Part shown: positions 1-7,735 of the stretch, piece after piece
How the letters are laid out: each line of letters begins with the position of its first letter
How positions within the stretch are numbered: the stretch's first letter is position 1
Source: Wenzhouxiangella sp.
GTDB taxonomy: Bacteria > Pseudomonadota > Gammaproteobacteria > Xanthomonadales > Wenzhouxiangellaceae
DNA: 7,735 nt
Direction of reading: 5' to 3'
Assembly: GCA_007116585.1 (NCBI GenBank)
Contig: SKIE01000317.1
Coordinates: forward strand, 1-7,735
The notes under the pieces: model-generated
The model's input: only the letters and a program-made list of their open reading frames with translations
The model's database searches: none
Told to the model about the DNA's origin: nothing
Position numbers and translations under genes: made by a program

Positions 1-2274
<2,274 letters not shown>

Positions 2275-2326
2275 CGTGGCCTATGGCGTTGCTCTTCGCG
2301 GCGAGACGGGACCGCCGCGGTCGCGA

Positions 2327-3424
2327 TCAAAGCTTGAGCGGCATCACCACCTGCCGCACCGCTTCGTTGTCGGTCGCGGTCACCAGGCACGAGCTGTTGG
2401 CGTCGCGCAACGCCAAGCGCACCTGCTCGCCGTCGATCGAACCGAGCGCATCCAGCAGATAGTTCACGTTGAAACCGACTTTCAGCTCTTCATACGTGTG
2501 CTCGGCCTCGATCTCCTCGGTGGCCTCTTCCTGCTGCGGGTTGTGAGCCACGATGCGCAAAAGCCCGGGCGTCATTTCCAGACGGACGCCGCGATATTTT
2601 TCGTTCGAGAGAATCGCCGCTCGCTGCAGCGCCTGCACAAACACCGCCCGATCAGCCACCAGCGACTGATCCGTGGCCATGGGCACCACCGCCTCATAAT
2701 CCGGAAACCTCCCGTCAATCAGCTTGGTCGTCATCACAATCCGGTCCCGGTCAACACGCAGAAAACCCTGACCCACCACCAGATTGAGCGGATCATCACT
2801 GTCTTCCAGAATGCGGTTGAGTTCCATTACCCCCTTCCGCGGGACGATCAGACTGCGCACGTCCCCGCTCACCGGCGCCTCGATCTCCGACAGCGCCAGA
2901 CGATGCCCATCAGTGGACACCGACCGAACCATGCCCTCGCGAAACTCCAGCAGCAGACCGTTCAGGTAATGGCGAACATCCTGATGCGCCATGGCGAAGC
3001 TGGTCTTTTCCAGCAGCCAGCGCAACCGACCCTGAAGCACCTCATAGGTCTGCAGGCTTTCAGCCTGGTCGCTGGCAGGAAACTCGGTGGCCGGCAAGGT
3101 TGCCAGGGTAAAGCGACTGCGGCCGGCATGCAGGGCCAGCTTGTCCTGATTCAGCTGCACGTTGATCTGAACGCCTTCGGGCAGGGCGCGACAGATATCC
3201 ACGAGTTTGCGCGCCGGCACGGTAATACTGCCTGTCTGCGCCACTTCGGCCCGCGCCCTGGCAATCAACTCGACCTCCATGTCGGTGCCGGTAATCCGCA
3301 AGCCTGAGTCCACCGCCTCAATCAGAAAGTTGGCCAGGACGGGCAGCGTTTGCCGCCGCTCGACTACGTTGACCACCTGGGCAATTGGCGCCAGCAACGC
3401 TTCACGCTGAATCGAAAATTTCAT
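2327..3424 (-). CDS. dnaN: DNA polymerase III beta sliding clamp
   Basis: DnaN forms the dimeric ring that encircles DNA, tethers the replicative polymerase and is the docking point for many repair and initiation-control proteins. The product is 365 residues (366 in E. coli). It begins MKFSIQREALLAPIAQVVNV and ends VVMPLKL, the conserved C-terminal strand that borders the client-binding cleft. Three clamp domains of about 120 residues each fit the length. Recognisable segments are RQTLPVLANFL (about 23-33), TDGHRLAL and DGRFPDYEAVVP. I chose the ATG at 3422-3424. It aligns with the family start and has AAGGAG 5 nt upstream. An in-frame ATG at 3461-3463 would add 13 residues that do not belong to the family and has no Shine-Dalgarno sequence. 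The gene follows dnaA across the putative origin and precedes recF by 52 nt. Very sure. Confidence 0.98.
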   Translation of the reverse strand: MKFSIQREALLAPIAQVVNVVERRQTLPVLANFLIEAVDSGLRITGTDMEVELIARARAEVAQTGSITVPARKLVDICRALPEGVQINVQLNQDKLALHAGRSRFTLATLPATEFPASDQAESLQTYEVLQGRLRWLLEKTSFAMAHQDVRHYLNGLLLEFREGMVRSVSTDGHRLALSEIEAPVSGDVRSLIVPRKGVMELNRILEDSDDPLNLVVGQGFLRVDRDRIVMTTKLIDGRFPDYEAVVPMATDQSLVADRAVFVQALQRAAILSNEKYRGVRLEMTPGLLRIVAHNPQQEEATEEIEAEHTYEELKVGFNVNYLLDALGSIDGEQVRLALRDANSSCLVTATDNEAVRQVVMPLKL

Positions 3425-3479
3425 TACGGCTCCTTGCTGATCCCATTTCGGCCAGGTGACCAAGTCACGGGACTATTGG

Positions 3480-3502
3480 TTTTTGTTTAAAAAGAAAAAG
3501 AA
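3480..3502. other. AT-rich tract, candidate DNA unwinding element
   Basis: The tract reads as short T runs followed by A5-G-A5-type runs, with 20 of 23 bases A or T in a window that is otherwise clearly GC-rich. It lies directly beside the trio-like element and on the side away from the strong DnaA boxes, where the duplex is expected to open. The role is inferred from position and composition. Confidence 0.5.
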
Positions 3503-3505
3503 CTG

Positions 3506-3527
3506 TAGTAATAGGGCCTGTGGGCTC
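3506..3527 (+). promoter_or_regulatory. DnaA-trio-like element with GC cluster and degenerate box
   Basis: TAG-TAA-TAG (3506-3514) is followed by a GGCC cluster and TGTGGGCTC (3519-3527). The first five bases of the latter match the TGTGG half of a DnaA box read on this strand. Each triplet fits the published DnaA-trio consensus, 3'-(G/A)A(T/A)-5', on which DnaA loads to melt the origin. Order and orientation relative to the GC cluster and the AT tract fit the basal unwinding system. Only three triplets are present and the adjoining box is weak (5 of 9). Confidence 0.5.
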
Positions 3528-3561
3528 TGTGTACAGCCAACTAATCTCTTTGCAATCAATA

Positions 3562-3570
3562 ACATACACA
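3562..3570 (+). promoter_or_regulatory. weak DnaA box candidate
   Basis: ACATACACA matches the TTATNCACA consensus at 7 of 9 positions, missing the first two. It lies in the AT-rich half of the putative origin between the trio-like element and the strong boxes. A match this weak in AT-rich DNA could be chance. Confidence 0.3.
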
Positions 3571-3614
3571 AGCTTAAAATAAATAACAAGTCAGGCTGAA
3601 GGCTGTGGGGTAAA

Positions 3615-3623
3615 TGTGGATAA
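3615..3623 (-). promoter_or_regulatory. DnaA box, perfect consensus
   Basis: TGTGGATAA on the plus strand is TTATCCACA on the minus strand, the highest-affinity form of the DnaA box. It faces away from an identical box 24 bp further on (start to start). Binding by the DnaA encoded next door is established for this sequence. Confidence 0.85.
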
Positions 3624-3638
3624 GTTCCCATGCTTCAA

Positions 3639-3647
3639 TTATCCACA
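3639..3647 (+). promoter_or_regulatory. DnaA box, perfect consensus
   Basis: TTATCCACA matches the consensus at all nine positions. With the box at 3615-3623 it forms a perfect inverted repeat of 9-bp arms around a 15-bp spacer. It lies 26 bp from the 3' end of dnaA. Confidence 0.85.
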
Positions 3648-3672
3648 GCTTGACCACGGCTTGTCGCCACCC

Positions 3673-5004
3673 TCAGGTGGATAACTCCCGCGTCAGACGC
3701 GCTCTTTCTTCCCGCAGCCGCCCGTCGGTGTCGCACAAACTCTCGATTTTACGACAGGCGTGAAGCACCGTCGTATGGTCACGACCGCCGAAGGCAGAGC
3801 CGATTTCCGGCAGCGAGTGCTCGGTCAGCGTTTTGGCCAGAAACATGGCCATCTGGCGCGGCCGGGCAATGGATCGCGTGCGTCGCTTCGACAGCAAATC
3901 GGCCACTCGCAGTTGATAGAAGTCGGCCACGGTCTTTTGGATATTCTCGATCGTGATCAGGCGATCGTGTACCGCCAGCACGTCACGCAGAATTTCCTGG
4001 GTGTAGTCCAGGTCGATCGCCCTTCCCGAAAAACGAGCGTTGGCAATCAGTGAATTGAGCGCGCCCTCGAGGTCCCGCACGTTTGAGCGCATGCGCTTGG
4101 CGATCAGAAAGGCGACCTCTTCATCCAGATCCAACTCACGCTCGGCCGCCTTCTTCTGCAGAATCGCCACCCGAGTTTCAAAGTCAGGCGGCTCGATCGA
4201 TACCGTCAACCCCCAGCCGAAGCGTGAGCGCAGGCGTGACTCGATGCCGTCGACTTCCTTGGGGTAGCGGTCACAGGTCAGGATGATCTGCTGGCGGGAC
4301 TCCAGCAGGCTGTTGAAGGTATGGAAAAACTCTTCCTGTGATCTGTCCTTGCCAGCGAAGAACTGAATATCGTCGATCAGCAGTGTGTCGACCGTGCGAT
4401 AGCGGCGCTTGAATTGATCGATCCGGTCCCGGCGCAGGGCCTGAATCATTTCAGAGACAAACTTCTCGGAGTGCAGATAGAGAATCTGCGCCTCCGGATT
4501 GGCCTCGGCGATGAACTGGCCGGCCGCATGCAGCAGATGGGTCTTGCCCAGCCCGGTAGAGCCGTAAAGCAGCAGCGGGTTGTAGGCCGTGCCCGGACTG
4601 TTGGCGACCTGGCGCGCCGCGGCGAAGGCCAGTTCGTTGGATTTACCCAGCACGAAATTCCGGAATTGGTAGCGGTCGTCGAGCCCGGTGGGTTCACGCT
4701 TCGGTGGACGACCGCGCGCGCTCGGCGCCGAGCGCGGCCCGGCATCGACTTCGACCGTGACGGCATCCCGTTCAAAGCCCTGCCCGGCCAGGAAGTCCCG
4801 GATCATGCTCAGATACTGCGCCTGAACCTGGTCGCGGACAAAATCGTTGGGCGCGCTGAGACGAAATCCACCCACTTCCTGGCCGCCGGGCTGGAGCGGC
4901 CTGAGCCAGGTGTTGAGCTCGTCAAGCGGGACTTGGCGCTCAAGGCGTTCCAGGCAGCGCTGCCAGAGATCGGCGGTGGATTTGGGCGTGGCGGCCTTGT
5001 TCAT
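3673..5004 (-). CDS. dnaA: Chromosomal replication initiator protein DnaA
   Basis: DnaA is the AAA+ ATPase that binds the boxes in oriC, melts the AT-rich tract and recruits the helicase. The product has 443 residues (467 in E. coli). Domain I covers about 4-87, a short domain II linker about 88-110, the AAA+ domain about 111-340, and the DNA-binding domain IV about 345-443. Visible motifs are Walker A GSTGLGKT (148-155, K154), Walker B LLIDD (208-212), R221 in the pore region, box VII with R257 and R261 (the latter aligning with the arginine finger), and sensor II R310. Domain IV has [13 protein letters not shown] (372-384) and [15 protein letters not shown] (406-420), which read the DnaA box. 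The ATG has GGAG 4 nt upstream. The last codons, encoding LST, contain a DnaA-box-like sequence. The shortness comes from the linker, not from loss of a motif. Confidence 0.98.
   Translation of the reverse strand: MNKAATPKSTADLWQRCLERLERQVPLDELNTWLRPLQPGGQEVGGFRLSAPNDFVRDQVQAQYLSMIRDFLAGQGFERDAVTVEVDAGPRSAPSARGRPPKREPTGLDDRYQFRNFVLGKSNELAFAAARQVANSPGTAYNPLLLYGSTGLGKTHLLHAAGQFIAEANPEAQILYLHSEKFVSEMIQALRRDRIDQFKRRYRTVDTLLIDDIQFFAGKDRSQEEFFHTFNSLLESRQQIILTCDRYPKEVDGIESRLRSRFGWGLTVSIEPPDFETRVAILQKKAAERELDLDEEVAFLIAKRMRSNVRDLEGALNSLIANARFSGRAIDLDYTQEILRDVLAVHDRLITIENIQKTVADFYQLRVADLLSKRRTRSIARPRQMAMFLAKTLTEHSLPEIGSAFGGRDHTTVLHACRKIESLCDTDGRLREERARLTRELST
3676..3684 (-). promoter_or_regulatory. near-consensus DnaA box overlapping the end of dnaA
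   Basis: On the minus strand the bases read TTATCCACC, 8 of 9 matches to TTATCCACA. They form the final codons of dnaA just before the TGA at 3673-3675. The box is 37 bp (start to start) from the one at 3639. It suggests that the origin extends into the coding sequence. Confidence 0.6.
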
Positions 5005-5168
5005 GCAACTCCGGGCTTGATGATCACGAAAGACATTGACTACGAGGCGCGCGAAACGCTATCCTTGACGTCTTTTGTTGCGCATTTGTGCCCGCCAGCT
5101 CGGCAGGCGATGCTTGCGCAATATCTTACCTATTTGTAGAGTCGGCAGGTTTTCTCAAGGACAGTCCC
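5005..5168. promoter_or_regulatory. Divergent control region between dnaA and rpmH
   Basis: This 164-bp gap must hold the promoters for dnaA (leftward) and rpmH (rightward). No strong sigma-70 pair stands out. The best rightward candidates are TTGCGC (5114-5119) and TAGAGT (5137-5142), 17 bp apart, each with 4 of 6 consensus matches. A TTGACG at 5065-5070 has no matching -10. The 8-bp direct repeat TCGGCAGG occurs at 5100-5107 and 5142-5149. AAGGA at 5157-5161 is the rpmH Shine-Dalgarno sequence, 7 nt before its ATG. No consensus DnaA box is present, so self-repression of dnaA from this side is not supported. Confidence 0.5.
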
Positions 5169-5315
5169 ATGAAGCGCACTTTTCAACCCAGCAGAATCAA
5201 GCGTGCCCGTCGGCACGGTTTCCGAGCCCGGATGGCCACCCGTTCAGGACGTGCCATCATCAATGCACGCCGGGCCAAAGGCCGCAAGCGTCTGGCGGCG
5301 TCGAACAGCCGTTGA
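5169..5315 (+). CDS. rpmH: 50S ribosomal protein L34
   Basis: L34 is a small, very basic protein of the large ribosomal subunit. The 48-residue product begins [20 protein letters not shown] and continues with RMAT and the [10 protein letters not shown] tail, which match the family throughout; E. coli L34 has 46 residues. The ATG at 5169 is preceded by AAGGA at 7 nt spacing. The same frame is open further upstream to 5088, but those residues do not belong to L34 and the Shine-Dalgarno sequence fixes the start. It heads the rightward operon, with rnpA following almost immediately, so that ribosomal protein and RNase P protein are made from one message. Confidence 0.97.
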   Translation: MKRTFQPSRIKRARRHGFRARMATRSGRAIINARRAKGRKRLAASNSR

Positions 5316-5319
5316 GGTC

Positions 5320-5658
5320 TTGGGCTCACAGCAGGGTCTTCCGCGCGAAGCGCGCCTGCTGACCGGCGCTGAATTCCGGCGTGTGTTCGAGGCCCGGCGG
5401 GTTCACGCCAACGCCTGGTTTCGAGTGCACTACGCACCGTCGGAGCAGGCTCGGCTGGGCATGGCCGTTTCGCGCAAAGTCTCGTCCCGGGCCGTGGTCC
5501 GCAATCGAATCCGGCGCCAGATTCGCGAAAGCTTTCGTTTGACGCGCTTAAGCCTGGTCGCCATGGACTATGTGGTTGTGGCCCGCCCGAGCGCGGCGGA
5601 ACTCGACCGGACACGCCTGCGCGGCGCGCTGGAACAACTTTGGCAGCGGTTTATCTGA
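5320..5658 (+). CDS. rnpA: Ribonuclease P protein component
   Basis: RnpA is the protein cofactor of RNase P; it helps the catalytic RNA bind precursor tRNAs for 5'-end maturation. With a TTG start at 5320 the product has 112 residues (119 in E. coli) and begins at the usual distance before the conserved PREARLLT. The hallmark segment ARLGMAVSRKV is followed by VVRNRIRRQIRESFR, with the RNR motif at 61-63. MDYVVVARP follows near residues 80-88, and ALEQLWQRF is at the C-terminus. Identity is sure; the start is not. The frame is open upstream. ATG codons at 5263 and 5203 would give 131 or 151 residues and would overlap rpmH. The TTG starts 4 nt after the rpmH stop but its GAGG lies only 2 nt upstream, which is too close for a good ribosome site. 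Coupling to rpmH translation is likely in either case. Confidence 0.9.
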   Translation: MGSQQGLPREARLLTGAEFRRVFEARRVHANAWFRVHYAPSEQARLGMAVSRKVSSRAVVRNRIRRQIRESFRLTRLSLVAMDYVVVARPSAAELDRTRLRGALEQLWQRFI

Positions 5659-5662
5659 CAGC

Positions 5663-7351
5663 ATGAACACTCGGACCTTTTTCCTCATAATGCTCAGCAT
5701 TCTGGGCTTTTTTCTGTTCCTGGAATGGCAGCGCGAATACTCTGCGCCGCCACGGCCTGCGGCTGAGAGCGAGGAAACGGATGCCGTTTTTGACGAGTCG
5801 TCTGAAACCGCACCGCCCAGCGCGGCCGATCTGCCTGAACTGCCCACCCTGCAGGAAACACCCAGTGATGAGACGGGTGCTCCGGCCGAGCCGGAGTTTC
5901 GCGCCAGTCGCCGTGTTGAGGTCGTCACCGACGTGCTGGCGGTGGATATCGACGCCAACGGTGGCACCCTGGTCGATCTACGCCTGAAGGATTTCCCCGT
6001 ATCGGTCGATCAACCCGACGTCCCGTTCGTGCTGTTGATCGAGGAACTGCCGCAGTTATTCGTCGCCCAGGCCGGCCTGTTGGCCGACGGACTGCCCGCC
6101 CCCAATCACACCAGCCGCTGGGAATTCGAGCGCGACTTTTACGAGCTTGCCGAAGGCCAGGACCGGCTGGAGGTTCCGCTGACCTGGCGCCATGAATCCG
6201 GCCTCGAGGTCATCGCGACGTGGATTTTCCACCGCGCCGACTACGTGATTGATCTCGAATTCGAGGTTCGCAACCGCTCCGAAGTGGACTGGCGCGGCGC
6301 GCGCTATGTGCAGCTGCAGCGCACTGAACCGGATTTCAGCGATTCGGGCCCGGCTTTCACCAACCCGGAACGCTTCAGCTACAACGGCGCGGCCTGGTTC
6401 AGCCCGGCCGACGGCATGCGAAAGCTGTCGTTTTCCGACATCCAGTCGCGCAACCATGCCGAAACCTTCGACGGTGGCTGGGCAGCCTTCATTCAGCATT
6501 ACTTTCTCGCCGCCTGGATTCCGCCTGAGGAACAGACGCACCGTTTCACGACCCGGTTCGTGTCCGGTGATCGACTGCCGCGCTTTGTCGTTGCCGCCAC
6601 CTCGCCGCAGGTGACTGTTGCGCCCGGTGACAGCCATCGCTTTACGGCTCGCTTGTATGCCGGGCCCAAGCTGCAGAACCGTCTGAATGAAGTGGCCGAT
6701 GGCCTCGTGCTGACCGTTGACTACCGCTGGTTCCGCATTCTGTCCCAGCCCCTGTTCTGGGCCCTGGACAAGATTCACGTGGTGATCGGGCACTGGGGCT
6801 GGTCGATTGTGGTGCTCACACTGCTGATCAAGCTGGTGTTCTACAAGCTGACCGAAGCCCAGTTCCGTTCCATGGGCAAGCTCCGGAAACTGCAGCCACG
6901 CATCCAGCAGCTGAAGGAACGCTACGGCGATGACCGGCAGAAGTTCGGTCAGGCCATGATGGATATCTACAAGAAGGAAAAGGTCAACCCGCTCGGCGGC
7001 TGCCTGCCCATCCTGGTTCAGATTCCGATCTTCATTTCGCTGTACTGGGTGTTGCTGGAATCGGTGGAATTGCGCCAGACCAGCTTCCTGTGGGTCCCGG
7101 ACCTGAGCCGGCCCGACCCGTATTTCATCCTGCCGGTCTTGAACGGCATCTTCATGATCATTACGCAGCGTCTCATGCCGACTGCCGGCATGGACCCGAT
7201 GCAGCGCAAGATCATGATGTGGCTGCCGGTGGTGTTCGCATTCCTGTTCGCCCTGTTCCCGGCCGGCCTGGTGCTGTACTGGGCGACCAACGCCGGCGTG
7301 TCGCTGGCCCAGCAGGCCTACATTCTGAAGAGGCTTGAGCGCGAAGGCTGA
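5663..7351 (+). CDS. yidC: Membrane protein insertase YidC
   Basis: YidC (Oxa1/Alb3 family) inserts and folds inner-membrane proteins, alone or with SecYEG. The 562-residue product (548 in E. coli) starts [16 protein letters not shown]. It has an N-terminal membrane segment at about 5-22, an acidic and proline-rich linker at about 28-80, and the large periplasmic P1 domain to about 354. The insertase core follows, with segments at about 372-394, 447-466, 486-503, 518-532 and 533-552. The core carries [32 protein letters not shown] and [10 protein letters not shown]390 sits where E. coli has the groove arginine R366. The C-terminal tail is very short (ILKRLEREG) and lacks the longer lysine-rich end of the E. 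coli protein. The ATG lies 4 nt after the rnpA stop with only a weak Shine-Dalgarno sequence, implying coupling. An in-frame ATG at 5570 lies inside rnpA and is not the family start. Confidence 0.97.
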   Translation: MNTRTFFLIMLSILGFFLFLEWQREYSAPPRPAAESEETDAVFDESSETAPPSAADLPELPTLQETPSDETGAPAEPEFRASRRVEVVTDVLAVDIDANGGTLVDLRLKDFPVSVDQPDVPFVLLIEELPQLFVAQAGLLADGLPAPNHTSRWEFERDFYELAEGQDRLEVPLTWRHESGLEVIATWIFHRADYVIDLEFEVRNRSEVDWRGARYVQLQRTEPDFSDSGPAFTNPERFSYNGAAWFSPADGMRKLSFSDIQSRNHAETFDGGWAAFIQHYFLAAWIPPEEQTHRFTTRFVSGDRLPRFVVAATSPQVTVAPGDSHRFTARLYAGPKLQNRLNEVADGLVLTVDYRWFRILSQPLFWALDKIHVVIGHWGWSIVVLTLLIKLVFYKLTEAQFRSMGKLRKLQPRIQQLKERYGDDRQKFGQAMMDIYKKEKVNPLGGCLPILVQIPIFISLYWVLLESVELRQTSFLWVPDLSRPDPYFILPVLNGIFMIITQRLMPTAGMDPMQRKIMMWLPVVFAFLFALFPAGLVLYWATNAGVSLAQQAYILKRLEREG

Positions 7352-7735
7352 CACCATCTGCGCCATCGCCACGCCGCCCGGACGCGGCGGCGTGGGCGTG
7401 GTTCGATTGTCGGGCCCGGACAGCTTTGATATCGCGCGGCGCCTGACCGGCCCCCTGCCATCTGAAAGAACCGCCGGCCTGCGCCGCTTTCGCAACGCCG
7501 ATGGCGAGGTTGTGGACGAAGGCCTGGTGCTGTGCTTTGCCGGCCCGGCTTCGTTTACCGGTGAAGACGTGGTTGAGCTCCAGGCACATGGCTCGCCCGT
7601 GGTGCTGCAGATGCTGCTGGCGGCCTGCGCTGCCGCCGGCGCCCGGCGGGCCGGGCCCGGTGAATTCTCCCAGCGCGCTTTTCTGAACGATCGAATGGAT
7701 CTGGCCCAGGCCGAAGCCGTGGCCGATCTGATTTC
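7335..7735 (+). CDS. mnmE: tRNA uridine-5-carboxymethylaminomethyl modification GTPase MnmE, N-terminal 133 residues (runs off the right edge)
   Basis: MnmE (TrmE) works with MnmG to modify U34 in the anticodon of several tRNAs, using a tetrahydrofolate one-carbon donor and GTP hydrolysis. The visible part is the N-terminal folate-binding domain. It has TPPGRGGVG (13-21), [14 protein letters not shown] (73-86) and [20 protein letters not shown] (109-128), all matching the family. The GTPase domain and C-terminal cysteine lie beyond the window. The start must be the TTG at 7335-7337. An in-frame TGA at 7326-7328 closes the frame upstream, and no ATG, GTG or other TTG lies between it and the conserved [13 protein letters not shown]. 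This start overlaps the end of yidC by 17 bp. GAGG at 7330-7333 is only 1 nt away, so translation probably depends on ribosomes leaving yidC. Confidence 0.95.
   Translation, partial: MSAKADTICAIATPPGRGGVGVVRLSGPDSFDIARRLTGPLPSERTAGLRRFRNADGEVVDEGLVLCFAGPASFTGEDVVELQAHGSPVVLQMLLAACAAAGARRAGPGEFSQRAFLNDRMDLAQAEAVADLI

Larger units (their letters stand above)
3425..3672. other. oriC: Putative chromosomal replication origin (oriC) between dnaN and dnaA
   Basis: This 248-bp gap is much richer in A and T than the flanking genes. Bases 3480-3502 contain only three G or C, and 3541-3590 are about 74% A+T. It carries two perfect DnaA boxes at 3615-3623 and 3639-3647, a near-perfect box over the dnaA stop at 3676-3684, weaker candidates, and a TAG-TAA-TAG run beside a GC cluster. 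Reading from dnaA towards dnaN the order is strong boxes, weak boxes, GC cluster, trios, AT-rich tract. That is the order known for the dnaA-dnaN origin of Bacillus. The other gap next to dnaA (5005-5168) has no consensus box. A promoter for dnaN may also sit here, but none can be assigned. Confidence 0.8.

Noticed and set aside
2310..2322. GACCG-CCG-CGGTC inverted repeat in the dnaN-recF gap as a terminator
   Set aside because: The arms are only 5 bp, the loop is 3 nt and there is no T run after it, so read-through from dnaN to recF is more likely.
3425..3463. Upstream extension of dnaN to an ATG at 3461-3463
   Set aside because: The extra 13 residues are not part of the clamp family, and the AAGGAG sequence is placed for the ATG at 3424.
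3456..3468. GTGAC-CAA-GTCAC inverted repeat upstream of dnaN as an operator
   Set aside because: Arms of 5 bp are expected by chance, and nothing ties it to a known regulator.
3480..3538. Terminator for dnaA, from GGCTGT/ACAGGCC-like arms and a downstream T-rich run on the minus strand
   Set aside because: The stem needs a bulge, has only three pairs on each side, and is separated from the T-rich run by about 15 nt. The T-rich run is better explained as the unwinding tract.
6772..6786. CACGTG-centred sequence in yidC as a third parS
   Set aside because: Only about 9 of 16 bases match the parS palindrome and the outer arms are not complementary.
6056..7495. 479-codon open frame on the minus strand opposite yidC and mnmE
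   Set aside because: It is antisense to clearly conserved YidC and MnmE coding, and has no family wording or ribosome site.

Overview
This window is the chromosomal replication-origin locus of a GC-rich gammaproteobacterium. Eight protein genes are visible. On the minus strand, reading right to left, lie dnaA, dnaN, recF and the first half of gyrB. Diverging from them on the plus strand are rpmH, rnpA, yidC and the start of mnmE. The gene order and the protein wording (for example the DnaA signature [15 protein letters not shown], the RecF FHVE motifs and the MnmE start [13 protein letters not shown]) point to Gammaproteobacteria, perhaps close to Xanthomonadales/Chromatiales. The lineage is an inference from remembered family sequences, not from a search.

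Layout: 1-1187 gyrB (5' part only); 1216-2274 recF, carrying two parS-type palindromes; 2327-3424 dnaN; 3425-3672 an AT-rich 248-bp gap with DnaA boxes and a DnaA-trio-like element, the best oriC candidate; 3673-5004 dnaA; 5005-5168 the divergent dnaA/rpmH control region; 5169-5315 rpmH; 5320-5658 rnpA; 5663-7351 yidC; 7335-7735 mnmE (5' part only). Both end genes run off the window.

How the parts work together: DnaA would bind and open the origin next to its own gene. DnaN clamps the polymerase, RecF acts at stalled or gapped forks, and gyrase removes the positive supercoils ahead of the fork. The parS sites would recruit ParB to organise and segregate the new origins. The rightward set makes ribosomal protein L34, the RNase P protein, the YidC membrane insertase and a tRNA-modifying GTPase. 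It is packed as an operon with gaps of 4 nt or overlaps.

I see no insertion sequence, CRISPR array, tRNA, rRNA or accessory gene system. The genes are ordinary. The points worth a second look are the origin architecture, the two parS sites inside recF, the absence of yidD between rnpA and yidC, non-ATG starts, and a hairpin over the recF/gyrB junction.
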